From: Parabacteroides sp. TM07-1AC | GTDB lineage: Bacteria > Bacteroidota > Bacteroidia > Bacteroidales > Tannerellaceae | Length of the DNA: 64,000 nucleotides | NCBI RefSeq assembly: GCF_003480915.1 | Contig: NZ_QUKD01000002.1 | Span: 248,001 to 312,000 of the forward strand | Direction: 5' to 3' | Shown here: in pieces, positions 1 to 7,421 of the stretch | How positions within the stretch are numbered: the stretch's first letter is position 1 | How the letters are laid out: every line of letters starts with the position of its first letter | Program-made: the position numbers and the translations under genes | The notes under the pieces: model-generated | Databases searched by the model: none | Seen by the model: only the letters and a program-made list of their open reading frames with translations | What the model was told of the DNA's origin: nothing

Positions 1-705
1 CAACGCTACCGGCACAATGACTATGAACAGTTGGAAACATTCCTAAAGAAGTCTGCCGGAGAATACGAGCAAGTCTTTGTCGTCACGGAAAGCATCTTCA
101 GCATGGATGGCGATGTTGCCGACCTTCACCGCCTGGTCGAACTAAAGAAAAGCTATCCGAATGTTGTCTTATATGTCGATGAAGCACACGCCATCGGTGT
201 CCGCGGTCGAAACGGACTGGGAATTGCGGAAGAGCAAGGCTGCATCGGAGAGATAGACCTACTGGTAGGCACATTCGGCAAAGCTCTTGCTTCCATGGGA
301 GCCTATATCGTATGCGACCGCACTATTCGGGAATATCTGATCAATCGGATGCGCCCGCTAATATTCAGTACAGCTTTACCTCCTTTTCAGATTGCCTGGA
401 CACGGTTTATAGTGGAACTGTTGCCGGAGATCACCCCGCTTCGCGAAAGACTGGCACAAACCAGCCATATACTAGCCGAAGCACTGAAGGGCAAAGGCGG
501 AGAAGTCAGCGGAAGCCATATCATCCCTTATATAATAGGTGATAATAAAGACTGTATCCTCAAAGCGAAAGAGCTACAACGTAAAGGTTTCTACTGTCTC
601 CCCGTCCGTCCCCCGACGGTACCGAAAGGAACGGCACGCATCCGTTTCTCATTGACAGCAGATGTGACAATCGAAGACCTGCAACCGTTAATACAGGCCT
701 TGTAG
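1..705 (+). CDS. bioF: 8-amino-7-oxononanoate synthase, C-terminal part (5' end outside window)
   Basis: This is a pyridoxal-phosphate enzyme of the alpha-oxoamine synthase family. It condenses pimeloyl-ACP with L-alanine in the first step of biotin ring assembly in the cytoplasm. The frame is open from base 1 to the TAG at 703-705, so the start and the N-terminal third lie upstream of the window. In the 234-residue fragment I see SIFSMDGD (residues 31-38), the cofactor-contacting DEAH (60-63) and GTFGKAL with the Schiff-base lysine at residue 94. The C-terminal small domain looks complete. bioG, bioC and bioD follow on the same strand, so this is a biotin operon. The stop codon lies inside the left arm of a long palindrome. 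Confidence 0.95.
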   Translation, partial: QRYRHNDYEQLETFLKKSAGEYEQVFVVTESIFSMDGDVADLHRLVELKKSYPNVVLYVDEAHAIGVRGRNGLGIAEEQGCIGEIDLLVGTFGKALASMGAYIVCDRTIREYLINRMRPLIFSTALPPFQIAWTRFIVELLPEITPLRERLAQTSHILAEALKGKGGEVSGSHIIPYIIGDNKDCILKAKELQRKGFYCLPVRPPTVPKGTARIRFSLTADVTIEDLQPLIQAL

Positions 706-792
706 GGGCGGGGCTTGCCCACCCTATTATCAACATAAATATTTATTCAAAAATAGGTTATGTATGAAAGGGCGGGCAAACCCCGCCCCTAC
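702..792. repeat. Palindromic repeat (REP/MITE-like) between bioF and bioG
   Basis: A 24-nt arm at 702-725 is matched by its reverse complement at 769-792 with 22 of 24 positions identical, separated by a 43-nt AT-rich loop. The arms are very GC-rich compared with the surroundings and begin with GTAGGGGCGGGG. The left arm overlaps the last codon and stop of bioF. The form suggests a dispersed palindromic element inserted at the gene end. It could also act as a processing or attenuation hairpin inside the operon. Confidence 0.75.
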
Positions 793-823
793 GGGGATAC
801 CGTTATACATTTAATTATGCAAT

Positions 824-1474
824 ATGAAAATAATAAAACAAACAGATAATCACGCCGCACGTCTCCTTCTCTTCTTCTCCGGCTGGTCCGCATCTCCGGA
901 ACTATTCACCCGGTTGGAGACCAGGGAAGAAACAGACATTATGCTCTGCTACGATTACAGGGAGACGGCATTTGAGGAAGACCTCAGCCGGTACGATGAG
1001 ATACACCTCGTCGCTTGGTCGATGGGAGTCCGGATGGCAGAATGTGCATTGACAGACAAATACACACTCACCTCTGCAACCGCCATCAACGGAACCTCCC
1101 GTCCGATACATGACGCATACGGCATTCCCGAAAAGATTTTCAAGGGTACACTCGACAATCTGACAGCCGAAGGCCTCCGACGTTTCAACCGTCGCATGTG
1201 CGGCACCCGCGAGATACTCGCCCGATACGATGCTTGTCCGCCCCGCCCGTTGGAAGAGGTAAAGGAAGAATTAGAAGCCATCTACAACCGCTTCGCTCCG
1301 TCGACCGATACTGCCGACAAGCAGTTCCCCTGGACACGTGCCGTCATCGGTTCAGACGACCATATATTCCCGGTAGCCAACCAGCACGCCTGGTGGGACA
1401 GCCGTTGTCCGGTAACTGAAATAACAGCCCCTCATTACCCCTTTTACCTATGGAAACAGTGGAACGAATTATAA
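824..1474 (+). CDS. bioG: Pimeloyl-[ACP] methyl ester esterase, BioG type
   Basis: BioG (DUF452) is an alpha/beta-hydrolase that removes the methyl group from pimeloyl-ACP methyl ester, ending the disguised fatty-acid elongation started by BioC. The 216-residue length fits the family. The nucleophile elbow is seen as AWSMG with Ser66, a candidate acid is Asp178/Asp179 in GSDDH, and a candidate catalytic histidine is His204 in APHYPF. No signal peptide is visible, so it is cytoplasmic. The end overlaps the bioC start by 25 nt, which indicates translational coupling and supports the pairing of the two enzymes. Confidence 0.9.
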   Translation: MKIIKQTDNHAARLLLFFSGWSASPELFTRLETREETDIMLCYDYRETAFEEDLSRYDEIHLVAWSMGVRMAECALTDKYTLTSATAINGTSRPIHDAYGIPEKIFKGTLDNLTAEGLRRFNRRMCGTREILARYDACPPRPLEEVKEELEAIYNRFAPSTDTADKQFPWTRAVIGSDDHIFPVANQHAWWDSRCPVTEITAPHYPFYLWKQWNEL

Positions 1475-2205
1475 CCCGCTTCAGCCGTGCGCTGGACAGC
1501 TACGACCGGTATGCGGAAGCCCAGCAGCAAATCTGCCGGAAACTGACTGCCCTGCTATCGCGTTACACCGGCATGCACTTTCAGCGCGCCCTCGAAATCG
1601 GCTGCGGCACAGGTGGTTTCACCCACCTGCTGAAAGAAAGCTGCGTCATCGACGAATGGTATCTGAATGACCTTTGTGAAGGTTGCTACGAGAAGATCGC
1701 CCGACTCTTTCATGGGCAGTCGATCGCTTTTATCGCCGGGAATGCCGAAGAAATCCCTTTCCCCGGCAGTCTGGACCTGATCGCTTCCGCTTCCGCTTTC
1801 CAATGGATGAAGGAGCCGGTCACCTTCCTGCATAAGCTGGCGGACATGTTAACGCCCAACGGCACATTGGTATTTAACACCTTTGCACCCGGTAACCTGG
1901 CAGAGATCAAGAAACTGACAGGCAAAGGTCTCGACTACCCCACTCCCGAACAACTGACAGAATGGCTGACGGCAGACTTCAATCTGCTTCACCTCCGGCA
2001 GGAAGAGATCGTCCTCACCTTCGACACGCCGCTTGACGTACTCCGCCATCTGAAATATACGGGGGTGACTGCCACGAGCGACGGCTACTGGACACGCCGT
2101 CTCCAGGAAATTTTTTGCCGCAATTACACCGCTCTGTATGGCACAAAAGATCACAAAGTAACACTCACTTACTGCCCGGTTTACGTCCTCGCAGTAAAAA
2201 AATAA
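1450..2205 (+). CDS. bioC: Malonyl-[ACP] O-methyltransferase
   Basis: BioC methylates the free carboxyl of malonyl-ACP using S-adenosylmethionine, letting the fatty-acid synthase build the pimeloyl chain. The 251-residue protein has the class I methyltransferase motif ALEIGCGTGGFT at about residues 47-58, then a second acidic strand (YLNDL) and the AFQWM segment near residue 116 that is typical of BioC. It starts inside bioG (25-nt overlap) and ends 8 nt before bioD. I see no anomalies. Confidence 0.92.
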   Translation: METVERIITRFSRALDSYDRYAEAQQQICRKLTALLSRYTGMHFQRALEIGCGTGGFTHLLKESCVIDEWYLNDLCEGCYEKIARLFHGQSIAFIAGNAEEIPFPGSLDLIASASAFQWMKEPVTFLHKLADMLTPNGTLVFNTFAPGNLAEIKKLTGKGLDYPTPEQLTEWLTADFNLLHLRQEEIVLTFDTPLDVLRHLKYTGVTATSDGYWTRRLQEIFCRNYTALYGTKDHKVTLTYCPVYVLAVKK

Positions 2206-2213
2206 CAAATAAA

Positions 2214-2921
2214 ATGAAAGGAAAAGTATTATTTATCTCAGGTATCGACACCAATGTCGGTAAAACGTATGCCACCGGAATCCTCGCCCGCCAGCTAGCA
2301 GCCGAAGGTCACACAGTCATTACCCAAAAGATGATTCAGACAGGCTGTACAGACATTTCGGAAGATATCGAAATGCATCGCCAATTGATGGGAATCCCCT
2401 TTACGGAAGAAGATAAAGCCGGCCTCACCTGCCCCTATATCTTCACCTATCCCTGCTCCCCTCACATGGCAGCCGAACGGGACGGTCGCCGGATCGAACT
2501 CGACACGATCACCCGCGCGACGAATGAACTGCAGGAACGTTACGAGTACGTCCTTCTCGAAGGAGCAGGCGGACTGATGGTGCCGAACAATTTCGAATCG
2601 TTAACGATCGACTATGTTCGCGAGCAGCAGTACCCGCTTATCCTCGTCACCTCCGGCAAACTGGGAAGCATCAATCATACGTTGCTGAGCCTCTATGCCT
2701 GCCGTCTGCAAGGGATTCAAGTACACAGCGTTATTTACAACCTATATCCTCATACCGACCAGCTGATTGAAGACAACACACTGGCATATCTCCGGCAATA
2801 CCTTCGCCGTGAATGGCCGGATACGCATCTGCTTCTTCTTCCGAAAGCAGGTTCTTCTCCTTCCAATTCCAGCATGGTAATCCCAGCCGAATGGCATAGG
2901 CAACCCACAGTTGCAAGATAG
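2214..2921 (+). CDS. bioD: Dethiobiotin synthetase
   Basis: BioD closes the ureido ring of dethiobiotin from diaminopelargonate, CO2 and ATP. An upstream in-frame start at 2115 would lie inside bioC. I chose the ATG at 2214, 8 nt after the bioC stop, because it begins right before the P-loop. The 235-residue protein shows GIDTNVGKT (residues 10-18), the substrate-lysine region QKMIQTG, and LLEGAGGLMVP. The last 25 residues are Ser/Pro-rich and do not look like a usual BioD end, so the 3' end may have drifted next to the palindrome that follows. Confidence 0.92.
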   Translation: MKGKVLFISGIDTNVGKTYATGILARQLAAEGHTVITQKMIQTGCTDISEDIEMHRQLMGIPFTEEDKAGLTCPYIFTYPCSPHMAAERDGRRIELDTITRATNELQERYEYVLLEGAGGLMVPNNFESLTIDYVREQQYPLILVTSGKLGSINHTLLSLYACRLQGIQVHSVIYNLYPHTDQLIEDNTLAYLRQYLRREWPDTHLLLLPKAGSSPSNSSMVIPAEWHRQPTVAR

Positions 2922-2936
2922 GCAGGCGACTATTGT

Positions 2937-2961
2937 GATACAGGCATGCCAAGCCTGTATC
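2937..2961. repeat. Short palindrome downstream of bioD
   Basis: GATACAGGC (2937-2945) and GCCTGTATC (2953-2961) form a perfect 9-bp stem with a 7-nt loop. Four further bases on each side (2933-2936 and 2963-2966) can pair across a one-base bulge. There is no T-tract, so it is not a classical terminator. It may be a dispersed palindrome or an RNA 3'-end stabiliser. Confidence 0.55.
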
Positions 2962-3090
2962 TACAAACTTCTCCATAATCAAGAGTTAATGGTCATATAA
3001 TCCGCCACCAGATCGTATCACAAAGATATTACCCCGAAAGCTGAAAAACAATATCTTTTGATGTATTTCATAACATAAAAAAGCCATCTT

Positions 3091-3122
3091 CCCTTATTTT
3101 ACGCAAATAAGGGCCTTTTATT
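3091..3122 (+). terminator. Rho-independent-like terminator of the bio operon
   Basis: CCCTTATTT (3091-3099) pairs perfectly with AAATAAGGG (3105-3113) across a 5-nt loop and is followed by CCTTTTATTTAT. It lies 170 nt after the bioD stop on the same strand. The 170-nt trailer between carries no ORF. Confidence 0.7.
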
Positions 3123-3266
3123 TATCTAATACACTGATTAAAAGAGACTTAGATATCTGAAAACAGGGAATACGACTTCCTGTCTTCCGATATTATCTTT
3201 ATGGATAAAAAGAGTTCTTTGACATCTTTGCTCTTATATATATATTCTTATATAATATATGAAAAG

Positions 3267-3385
3267 CGTCTCAAAGATCGTCTCAAGTTCGTCTCGGAGC
3301 CACCTACGACACCTACGTAATAAGCTATTATTAAACTTATTACAAGAAATAAAATCTGTCTCAAGATCGTCTCAAAGATCGTCTC
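3267..3385. repeat. Two clusters of phased CGTCTC repeats in a convergent intergenic region
   Basis: CGTCTC starts at 3267, 3279 and 3290, and again (first copy TGTCTC) at 3357, 3368 and 3380, giving spacings of 12, 11 and 11, 12 nt. The shared unit is roughly ATCGTCTCAAAG. Between the clusters lies a short direct repeat, ACCTACG twice (3302-3317). The rest of 3123-3428 is AT-rich (a TATATA run at 3236-3260) with no convincing gene. A 46-codon open frame at 3259-3399 is only a by-product of the repeats. Confidence 0.6.
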
Positions 3386-3428
3386 CTAATATTTGTTAAA
3401 TACATTATCGCCAGCCAGTAGGCATCTT

Positions 3429-3824
3429 TCAGACCCTATCCGTCCCCATAATCTCTGCCACCCGCTCATTGGCACGGGCCTTGATTTCCGGGGTGATGCT
3501 ATCCTTGATCATACTGATGACGAGGGTCATGACGGCAATATCGTCGGTAAAACCGATCACCGGAAGAATCCCGTCGGGTATCAGGTCTATCGGCAGGATA
3601 AAATAACCGAGCGCACCGATGATATACGCTTTATGCTTCACCGGCACCTTCTCGTCCTGCAATGTATAATAGAGTGTGAAAACAGGCAACAGCACCGTAG
3701 CGCCGACCTTCTTCGCCACCCGTTCTATTTTTTTCCAAAAGCGGTTATCCGAATAATACGTACCGTACTTTTGTACTTCGTGCACCTCTTCGAAAGGCAC
3801 ATCTTCAATCCTATTTCTATTCAT
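3429..3824 (-). CDS. DUF1232 (YkvA-like) small membrane protein
   Basis: DUF1232 proteins are small membrane-associated proteins of unknown function. The 131-residue product carries the family core PVKHKAYIIGALGYFILP followed by DLIPDGILPVIGFTDD (about residues 73-106). The frame is open further upstream, but the extra 53 residues look unrelated and are very unlike the family. The ATG at 3824 is preceded by a -7 box only 4 nt away, so I take 3824 as the start. The gene is convergent with the bio operon. Confidence 0.8.
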   Translation of the reverse strand: MNRNRIEDVPFEEVHEVQKYGTYYSDNRFWKKIERVAKKVGATVLLPVFTLYYTLQDEKVPVKHKAYIIGALGYFILPIDLIPDGILPVIGFTDDIAVMTLVISMIKDSITPEIKARANERVAEIMGTDRV

Positions 3825-3828
3825 ATAG

Positions 3829-3836
3829 CAAAGATA
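3829..3836 (-). promoter_or_regulatory. -7 box next to the DUF1232 start codon
   Basis: On the minus strand TATCTTTG fits the Bacteroidetes -7 consensus TAnnTTTG and ends 4 nt before the ATG at 3824. Transcription would begin at or beside the start codon, giving a leaderless or nearly leaderless mRNA. Confidence 0.5.
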
Positions 3837-4062
3837 AGGAGAAAAACCGAGAATGCCCCGAAAAAGAATGGGCTTATTCCGGTCATGTGCTTGTTGTGCG
3901 TCCGCTATTCCCGGCCTCACAACGGCAATCAGGTAAGAATATGAAAAAAATACCAGTTCAATTTTACTTTCATTTCTTTGCAAGGTCTTTTATATAGAAC
4001 GTCCATTCGAATGAGTTCATGGAGGCTTTTATTTTATATGAATGTATAACAAAATAATATAA

Positions 4063-4425
4063 ATGACTATGTGTACAACGAGAAAATGGAAAGCAGGAAT
4101 ACTGGTAGTCGCAATGATATTGGTTTGCGGAGCTGTAAATGCACAACATTGGCATCGACATTATCGTCCCAACCGGATTGTTACCGTTGTTGTTCAACCT
4201 GACGTAATATCTCATGTCAGTAACCGTTTCAACCAAAAGGAACGATTGGCGATGGCTATAGCTTATTTGGAAACGCATAAGCAGCTTACCATTAGGCAAT
4301 ATGCCAAAATGACTAAACTTAGCGTGGCATCGGCAGAAGCAGAACTGGATGCTTTCGCTATGGATAAAAAAAAGCCCATACAGCTTGTAATCAGAGGAAA
4401 AAAGAAAGTGTACATCAAAAGATAA
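4063..4425 (+). CDS. Exported His-rich small protein with winged-helix-like C-terminus
   Basis: I do not recognise a named family. The 120-residue protein has a Sec signal peptide with the core ILVVAMILVCGA and a likely cut after NAQ, so the mature protein would start with HWHRHYRPNR, a His/Arg-rich patch that could bind metal. The C-terminal 70 residues (from about 50) are helical with a helix-turn-helix-like pattern (LTIRQYAKMTKLSVASAEAE). A DNA-binding role is unlikely for an exported protein. An in-frame ATG at 4069 is an alternative start. It is the first gene of the sigma-factor operon, with the next gene 6 nt after its stop. Confidence 0.7.
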   Translation: MTMCTTRKWKAGILVVAMILVCGAVNAQHWHRHYRPNRIVTVVVQPDVISHVSNRFNQKERLAMAIAYLETHKQLTIRQYAKMTKLSVASAEAELDAFAMDKKKPIQLVIRGKKKVYIKR

Positions 4426-4431
4426 TGGGAT

Positions 4432-4641
4432 ATGAAAAAGAATTGGAAACTATTGATGTTGGGAGTAATCGCTATGTTTTTGCTACAATCCTGTGTAACC
4501 GTGCGCAAAGCTCGTCACCATCATCACCATCACAGACATTGTATGGTCATCAGCCAACAGACTACAAATATGACTTTGTTTAATACGCTGGCCATCTATA
4601 TGGCAATGGATCTCGCAACAGTTTATGAGTATAAAGGATGA
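4432..4641 (+). CDS. Small lipoprotein with a natural His6 tract
   Basis: The 69-residue protein begins with a lipoprotein signal ending in LLQSC (Cys21). Soon after comes RKARHHHHHHRHC, a natural six-histidine run plus one more His and a Cys. A membrane-anchored, exposed His cluster suggests binding of a divalent metal (Ni, Zn, Cu or Co), which is inference. The C-terminal 25 residues are hydrophobic. The end overlaps the sigma-factor gene by 17 nt, so the two are probably translationally coupled, which fits a sensor or regulator role. Confidence 0.75.
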   Translation: MKKNWKLLMLGVIAMFLLQSCVTVRKARHHHHHHRHCMVISQQTTNMTLFNTLAIYMAMDLATVYEYKG

Positions 4642-5170
4642 CAAGGAACTGGTGGATCTAACGACTAAAGACCCGGAGAAAGGTTTTCGTTACCTGATGA
4701 CAAAATATAAGGAAGTAGTCTACTGGCACATCCGAAGGTTGGTCGTTACCCACGAAGACGCACAAGATGCAACGCAAGAAACGTTCGTCAGGGCATTCCG
4801 GTCTTTATCTGATTTCAAAGGTGAATGCACCTTTCGCTCTTGGGTATACCGGATTGCGACCAACGAAGCCTTACGTTTGCTTGGGAAATATAAAAAAGAA
4901 GAACTGGTGTCATTGGATGACTCTTACAGCGAACTAAGCAACCTGATGGCTGATGAATATGTCGATTACAGTGATCTGGAAACCGTCAAACTGCAAAAAG
5001 CCATTTTGTCCTTGCCTACCAAGCAACAGCTGGCTTTTAACCTGCGATATTATAGTGAATTGGGATATGACGAGATTGCCGGAATCATTGGTTCAACAGT
5101 AGATGGGGCAAAATCCAACTATCATATCGCCAAAGATAAGATTGTCAAATATATGAATGCTAACAATTAG
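4625..5170 (+). CDS. ECF-type RNA polymerase sigma factor
   Basis: This 181-residue sigma-70 family member has region 2 (DAQDATQETFVRAFRSLSDFKGECTFRSWVYRIATNEAL, about residues 46-84, listed here in part) and region 4 (LPTKQQLAFNLRYYSELGYDEIAGIIG, about 129-155) with the usual helix-turn-helix. There is no region 3, as expected for extracytoplasmic-function sigma factors. It overlaps the preceding lipoprotein and lies 4 nt before a small membrane protein that probably serves as its anti-sigma partner. It likely directs transcription of its own envelope-stress operon. Confidence 0.93.
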   Translation: MSIKDDKELVDLTTKDPEKGFRYLMTKYKEVVYWHIRRLVVTHEDAQDATQETFVRAFRSLSDFKGECTFRSWVYRIATNEALRLLGKYKKEELVSLDDSYSELSNLMADEYVDYSDLETVKLQKAILSLPTKQQLAFNLRYYSELGYDEIAGIIGSTVDGAKSNYHIAKDKIVKYMNANN

Positions 5171-5174
5171 ATGT

Positions 5175-5504
5175 ATGAAAAGAGATTTTGATTTTGACCG
5201 CATAGGCAAGCGTCTTCCCTATACCGCACCAGATGGTTTTCTAGACGATATGGAAAACAACGTATGGAAAACTGTAAGACAGGAGATGTTGCCTTCCAAA
5301 CCCAAACGCCATTTTCACCTTTGGTATTCTTTGACAGGAGGACTTGTGGCAGCAAGTATTGCACTACTGGTTGTCTTCAATTTATTACCTGATAATTCAA
5401 GAAATGATTTTGAAGATGTTGAAAAGGCTTTTGCCAATCTGAGCAGCAACGATCGGGATTACCTGCTTGCAACTTATCAGGATGACCTATTTATGAAATT
5501 TTGA
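5175..5504 (+). CDS. Small single-pass membrane protein, probable anti-sigma partner
   Basis: The frame opens at 5157 inside the sigma gene, but the ATG at 5175, 4 nt after the sigma stop, is the more likely start and gives 109 residues. The N-terminal ~55 residues are charged and cytoplasmic in character (MKRDFDFDRIGKRLPYTAPDGF), followed by one transmembrane segment (YSLTGGLVAASIALLVVFNLL, about 53-73) and a short acidic periplasmic tail. This layout is typical of Bacteroidetes proteins encoded beside ECF sigma factors. No ZAS zinc motif (HxxxCxxC) is present, so the anti-sigma role is inferred from position and topology. Confidence 0.65.
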   Translation: MKRDFDFDRIGKRLPYTAPDGFLDDMENNVWKTVRQEMLPSKPKRHFHLWYSLTGGLVAASIALLVVFNLLPDNSRNDFEDVEKAFANLSSNDRDYLLATYQDDLFMKF

Positions 5505-5524
5505 ACGAGTAAAAATAAAAAGAC

Positions 5525-5968
5525 ATGAAGAATATCATTAAAGTTCTTGCACTTGCAATCGCAATGGTAACTATCAGCACAAGTACCTATGCCCAAAAGA
5601 ATGAACGTCAACGCATGACCAGAGAACAGTTGGCTGAAACTCAAGCCCGTTTTATAGCCAATGAGATGGCTATGGATGATTCGACAGCCACGCGGTTTGT
5701 GGAAACTTTCTGCCAATTCCAGAAAGATATTTGGGCACTTGGCCCCCGCCCTAAAAGAGACACCTCCCATCTTTCGGATAAAGAGGCTGAACAGGCAATG
5801 AATGAAAGGTTCGCTCACAGCCAAAAGATACTTGACTTGAGGAAGAAGTATTATTTGAAATACTGCAAATTTTTAACACCCAGCCAAATAGAGAGGGTGT
5901 ATGAACTGGAAAGAGAAATGATGAACAGGCTGTTCAACCGTTCCAAAAACAAAGGAAACCATAAATAA
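5525..5968 (+). CDS. Periplasmic Spy/LTXXQ-like protein
   Basis: The 147-residue product has a signal peptide cut at about TYAQ and a fully helical, charged mature part. It has the Spy/CpxP-type arrangement, with REQLAETQARFIANEM in the first helix and FLTPSQIERVYELEREMMNRL near the C-terminus, the latter containing an LTPSQ element of the LTXXQ type. Members act as periplasmic chaperones or metal/stress sensors in envelope-stress regulons (family knowledge). It sits between the anti-sigma candidate and a SUMF1-like lipoprotein, 9 nt before the latter, so it is probably a target or feedback element of the sigma factor. Confidence 0.7.
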   Translation: MKNIIKVLALAIAMVTISTSTYAQKNERQRMTREQLAETQARFIANEMAMDDSTATRFVETFCQFQKDIWALGPRPKRDTSHLSDKEAEQAMNERFAHSQKILDLRKKYYLKYCKFLTPSQIERVYELEREMMNRLFNRSKNKGNHK

Positions 5969-5977
5969 GACAAGATT

Positions 5978-7399
5978 ATGAAAATGAAAGTATTTGGCAT
6001 ATTTTGCCTGTCGTTTCTGATGACAGCAACCCTATCTTCATGTGGCAGTGAAGAGATTATAGACCAACAGGAAGAAGTGTCCGGCAGTGAAAATCCAACC
6101 ATGACCGTTCTTGCCGAACAGGTGGCAGGAAATGACGGATATGATGAAAATGGGGTTACTGTGTTGAATTTCCCAAGTTCACAGGATTTGCACAGCATAT
6201 CCAGTGGCTTGAAACTGAATTTTCAGTTGTCCGGAATCACAAAAATAGAGTTGGAAAGTGTAGATGGTTATGCCTTGGCCGGAACTGTCGATATCCAATG
6301 GGGCGAAACAGCGGAACTACTTGTCGGTGAAGTGGAAAACGCCAACTCCATTCTGGTGTTCAATGCCTCGGATGAAAACGGCTTGACTGCCGGAAAAGAC
6401 TACTACATTTTTACCTTACCCTGCGACCTTTATGGAGGTTACCGCTTGTCAATCTATCGGGAAGGACTCGTGGCACATTATTTTGGCGTACACCAGACCG
6501 TCGAATCGGGCTTGTTCATAAGCCCCGTCGATTTGAAGGAGAATGAACTGGAATTTGACGATCCGGATGCACCGCTCGTGGAAGAAGAACGACCGGAACT
6601 GGATGCCACGACAACGGCACTTCTCCGTCAATACCAGCAAAACCCTACGGAGGAAAACAAGCAGGCGTTATTGGATCAGATGGGTATCCGTTACGACAAG
6701 GTAGTAGCCCGCAAGAAAGCCAAGCTCCGTGAACTGGAGAGGGAAGCCTTGACTTTGGATGTGGTGGAAGAAATGCAGGAGATTGTGGATGAGATGGTAG
6801 AGAACCGTGACATCCGTCTCGAACAGCAGTTCCTGCGTCTTATAGACCCCCGGAATGATGACAACCCCAACGATGCGTGGATGGTGCTACGCGGTGCGTC
6901 TGCCCCCAATGCCTATATCGGCTATGCCCCAGTAACCAACGCGGAATATGCAGCCTTCAAACCGGATTTTACCTATGAAGCCGGCCAAGACAACTATCCG
7001 GTAGTGAATATCACGATTGCTGATGCCACGGCTTATTGCGATTGGCTTACGGCACAGGATCATTCGCATATCTACCGTTTGCCTACCGACGAGGAATGGA
7101 TTCTCGGTGCAGGGCATATGCCGAAGGACGTTGTAATGAACGCTGGTCGTGTGGAGACGGGACTGACAGCAGTAGATGCTTACAGCCAGACAACAGGTGC
7201 TTGTGGCGGTATTGATTTCTGGGGCAACTGTTGGGAGTGGACTTCATCCACGGATACAAACGGGCAATATATCATTAAAGGCGGCAGTTGGGATTCTGAA
7301 CGTGACGATTGCCGTAGCGAGAAATCCGATGACGTAAGAATTGGTACACAAGGATATGCCAATGTCGGTTTCAGAGTCGTAAGAACTGATTCTATTTAA
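5978..7399 (+). CDS. SUMF1/formylglycine-enzyme-like lipoprotein (paralogue 1)
   Basis: The 473-residue protein has a lipobox ending LSSC (Cys22). Next comes a beta-rich region (about 60-190, with the fimbrillin-like pattern GKDYYIFTLPCDLYGGYRLS), a charged helical linker (about 200-285), and a C-terminal FGE-sulfatase (SUMF1) domain from about 300, with APVTNAEYAAF, YRLPTDEEW, GNCWEWTSS and KGGSWDSERDDC near the end, then GYANVGFRVV. In true formylglycine-generating enzymes two cysteines five residues apart bind copper. Here the first position is Ser440 and only the second, Cys445, remains, so classical sulfatase activation is doubtful. It is followed 22 nt later by a paralogue with a different signal type. 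Confidence 0.85.
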   Translation: MKMKVFGIFCLSFLMTATLSSCGSEEIIDQQEEVSGSENPTMTVLAEQVAGNDGYDENGVTVLNFPSSQDLHSISSGLKLNFQLSGITKIELESVDGYALAGTVDIQWGETAELLVGEVENANSILVFNASDENGLTAGKDYYIFTLPCDLYGGYRLSIYREGLVAHYFGVHQTVESGLFISPVDLKENELEFDDPDAPLVEEERPELDATTTALLRQYQQNPTEENKQALLDQMGIRYDKVVARKKAKLRELEREALTLDVVEEMQEIVDEMVENRDIRLEQQFLRLIDPRNDDNPNDAWMVLRGASAPNAYIGYAPVTNAEYAAFKPDFTYEAGQDNYPVVNITIADATAYCDWLTAQDHSHIYRLPTDEEWILGAGHMPKDVVMNAGRVETGLTAVDAYSQTTGACGGIDFWGNCWEWTSSTDTNGQYIIKGGSWDSERDDCRSEKSDDVRIGTQGYANVGFRVVRTDSI

Positions 7400-7421
7400 T
7401 TCTCCAAAATAATATACGAAT

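Noticed and set aside
2115..2213. Upstream in-frame start for bioD
   Set aside because: It lies inside the bioC coding region; the ATG at 2214 gives the normal P-loop-proximal start.
3259..3399. A 46-codon open frame rich in Ser and Arg across the CGTCTC repeats
   Set aside because: No ribosome site or promoter at a sensible distance, and the frame follows from the repeat unit rather than from coding constraint.
3825..3983. N-terminal extension of the DUF1232 protein
   Set aside because: The extra residues do not resemble the family, and the -7 box lies within this stretch.
4507..4536. His6 tract as possible cloning-vector contamination
   Set aside because: It lies inside a native lipoprotein gene within an intact operon, with mixed CAT/CAC codons and no vector sequence around it.
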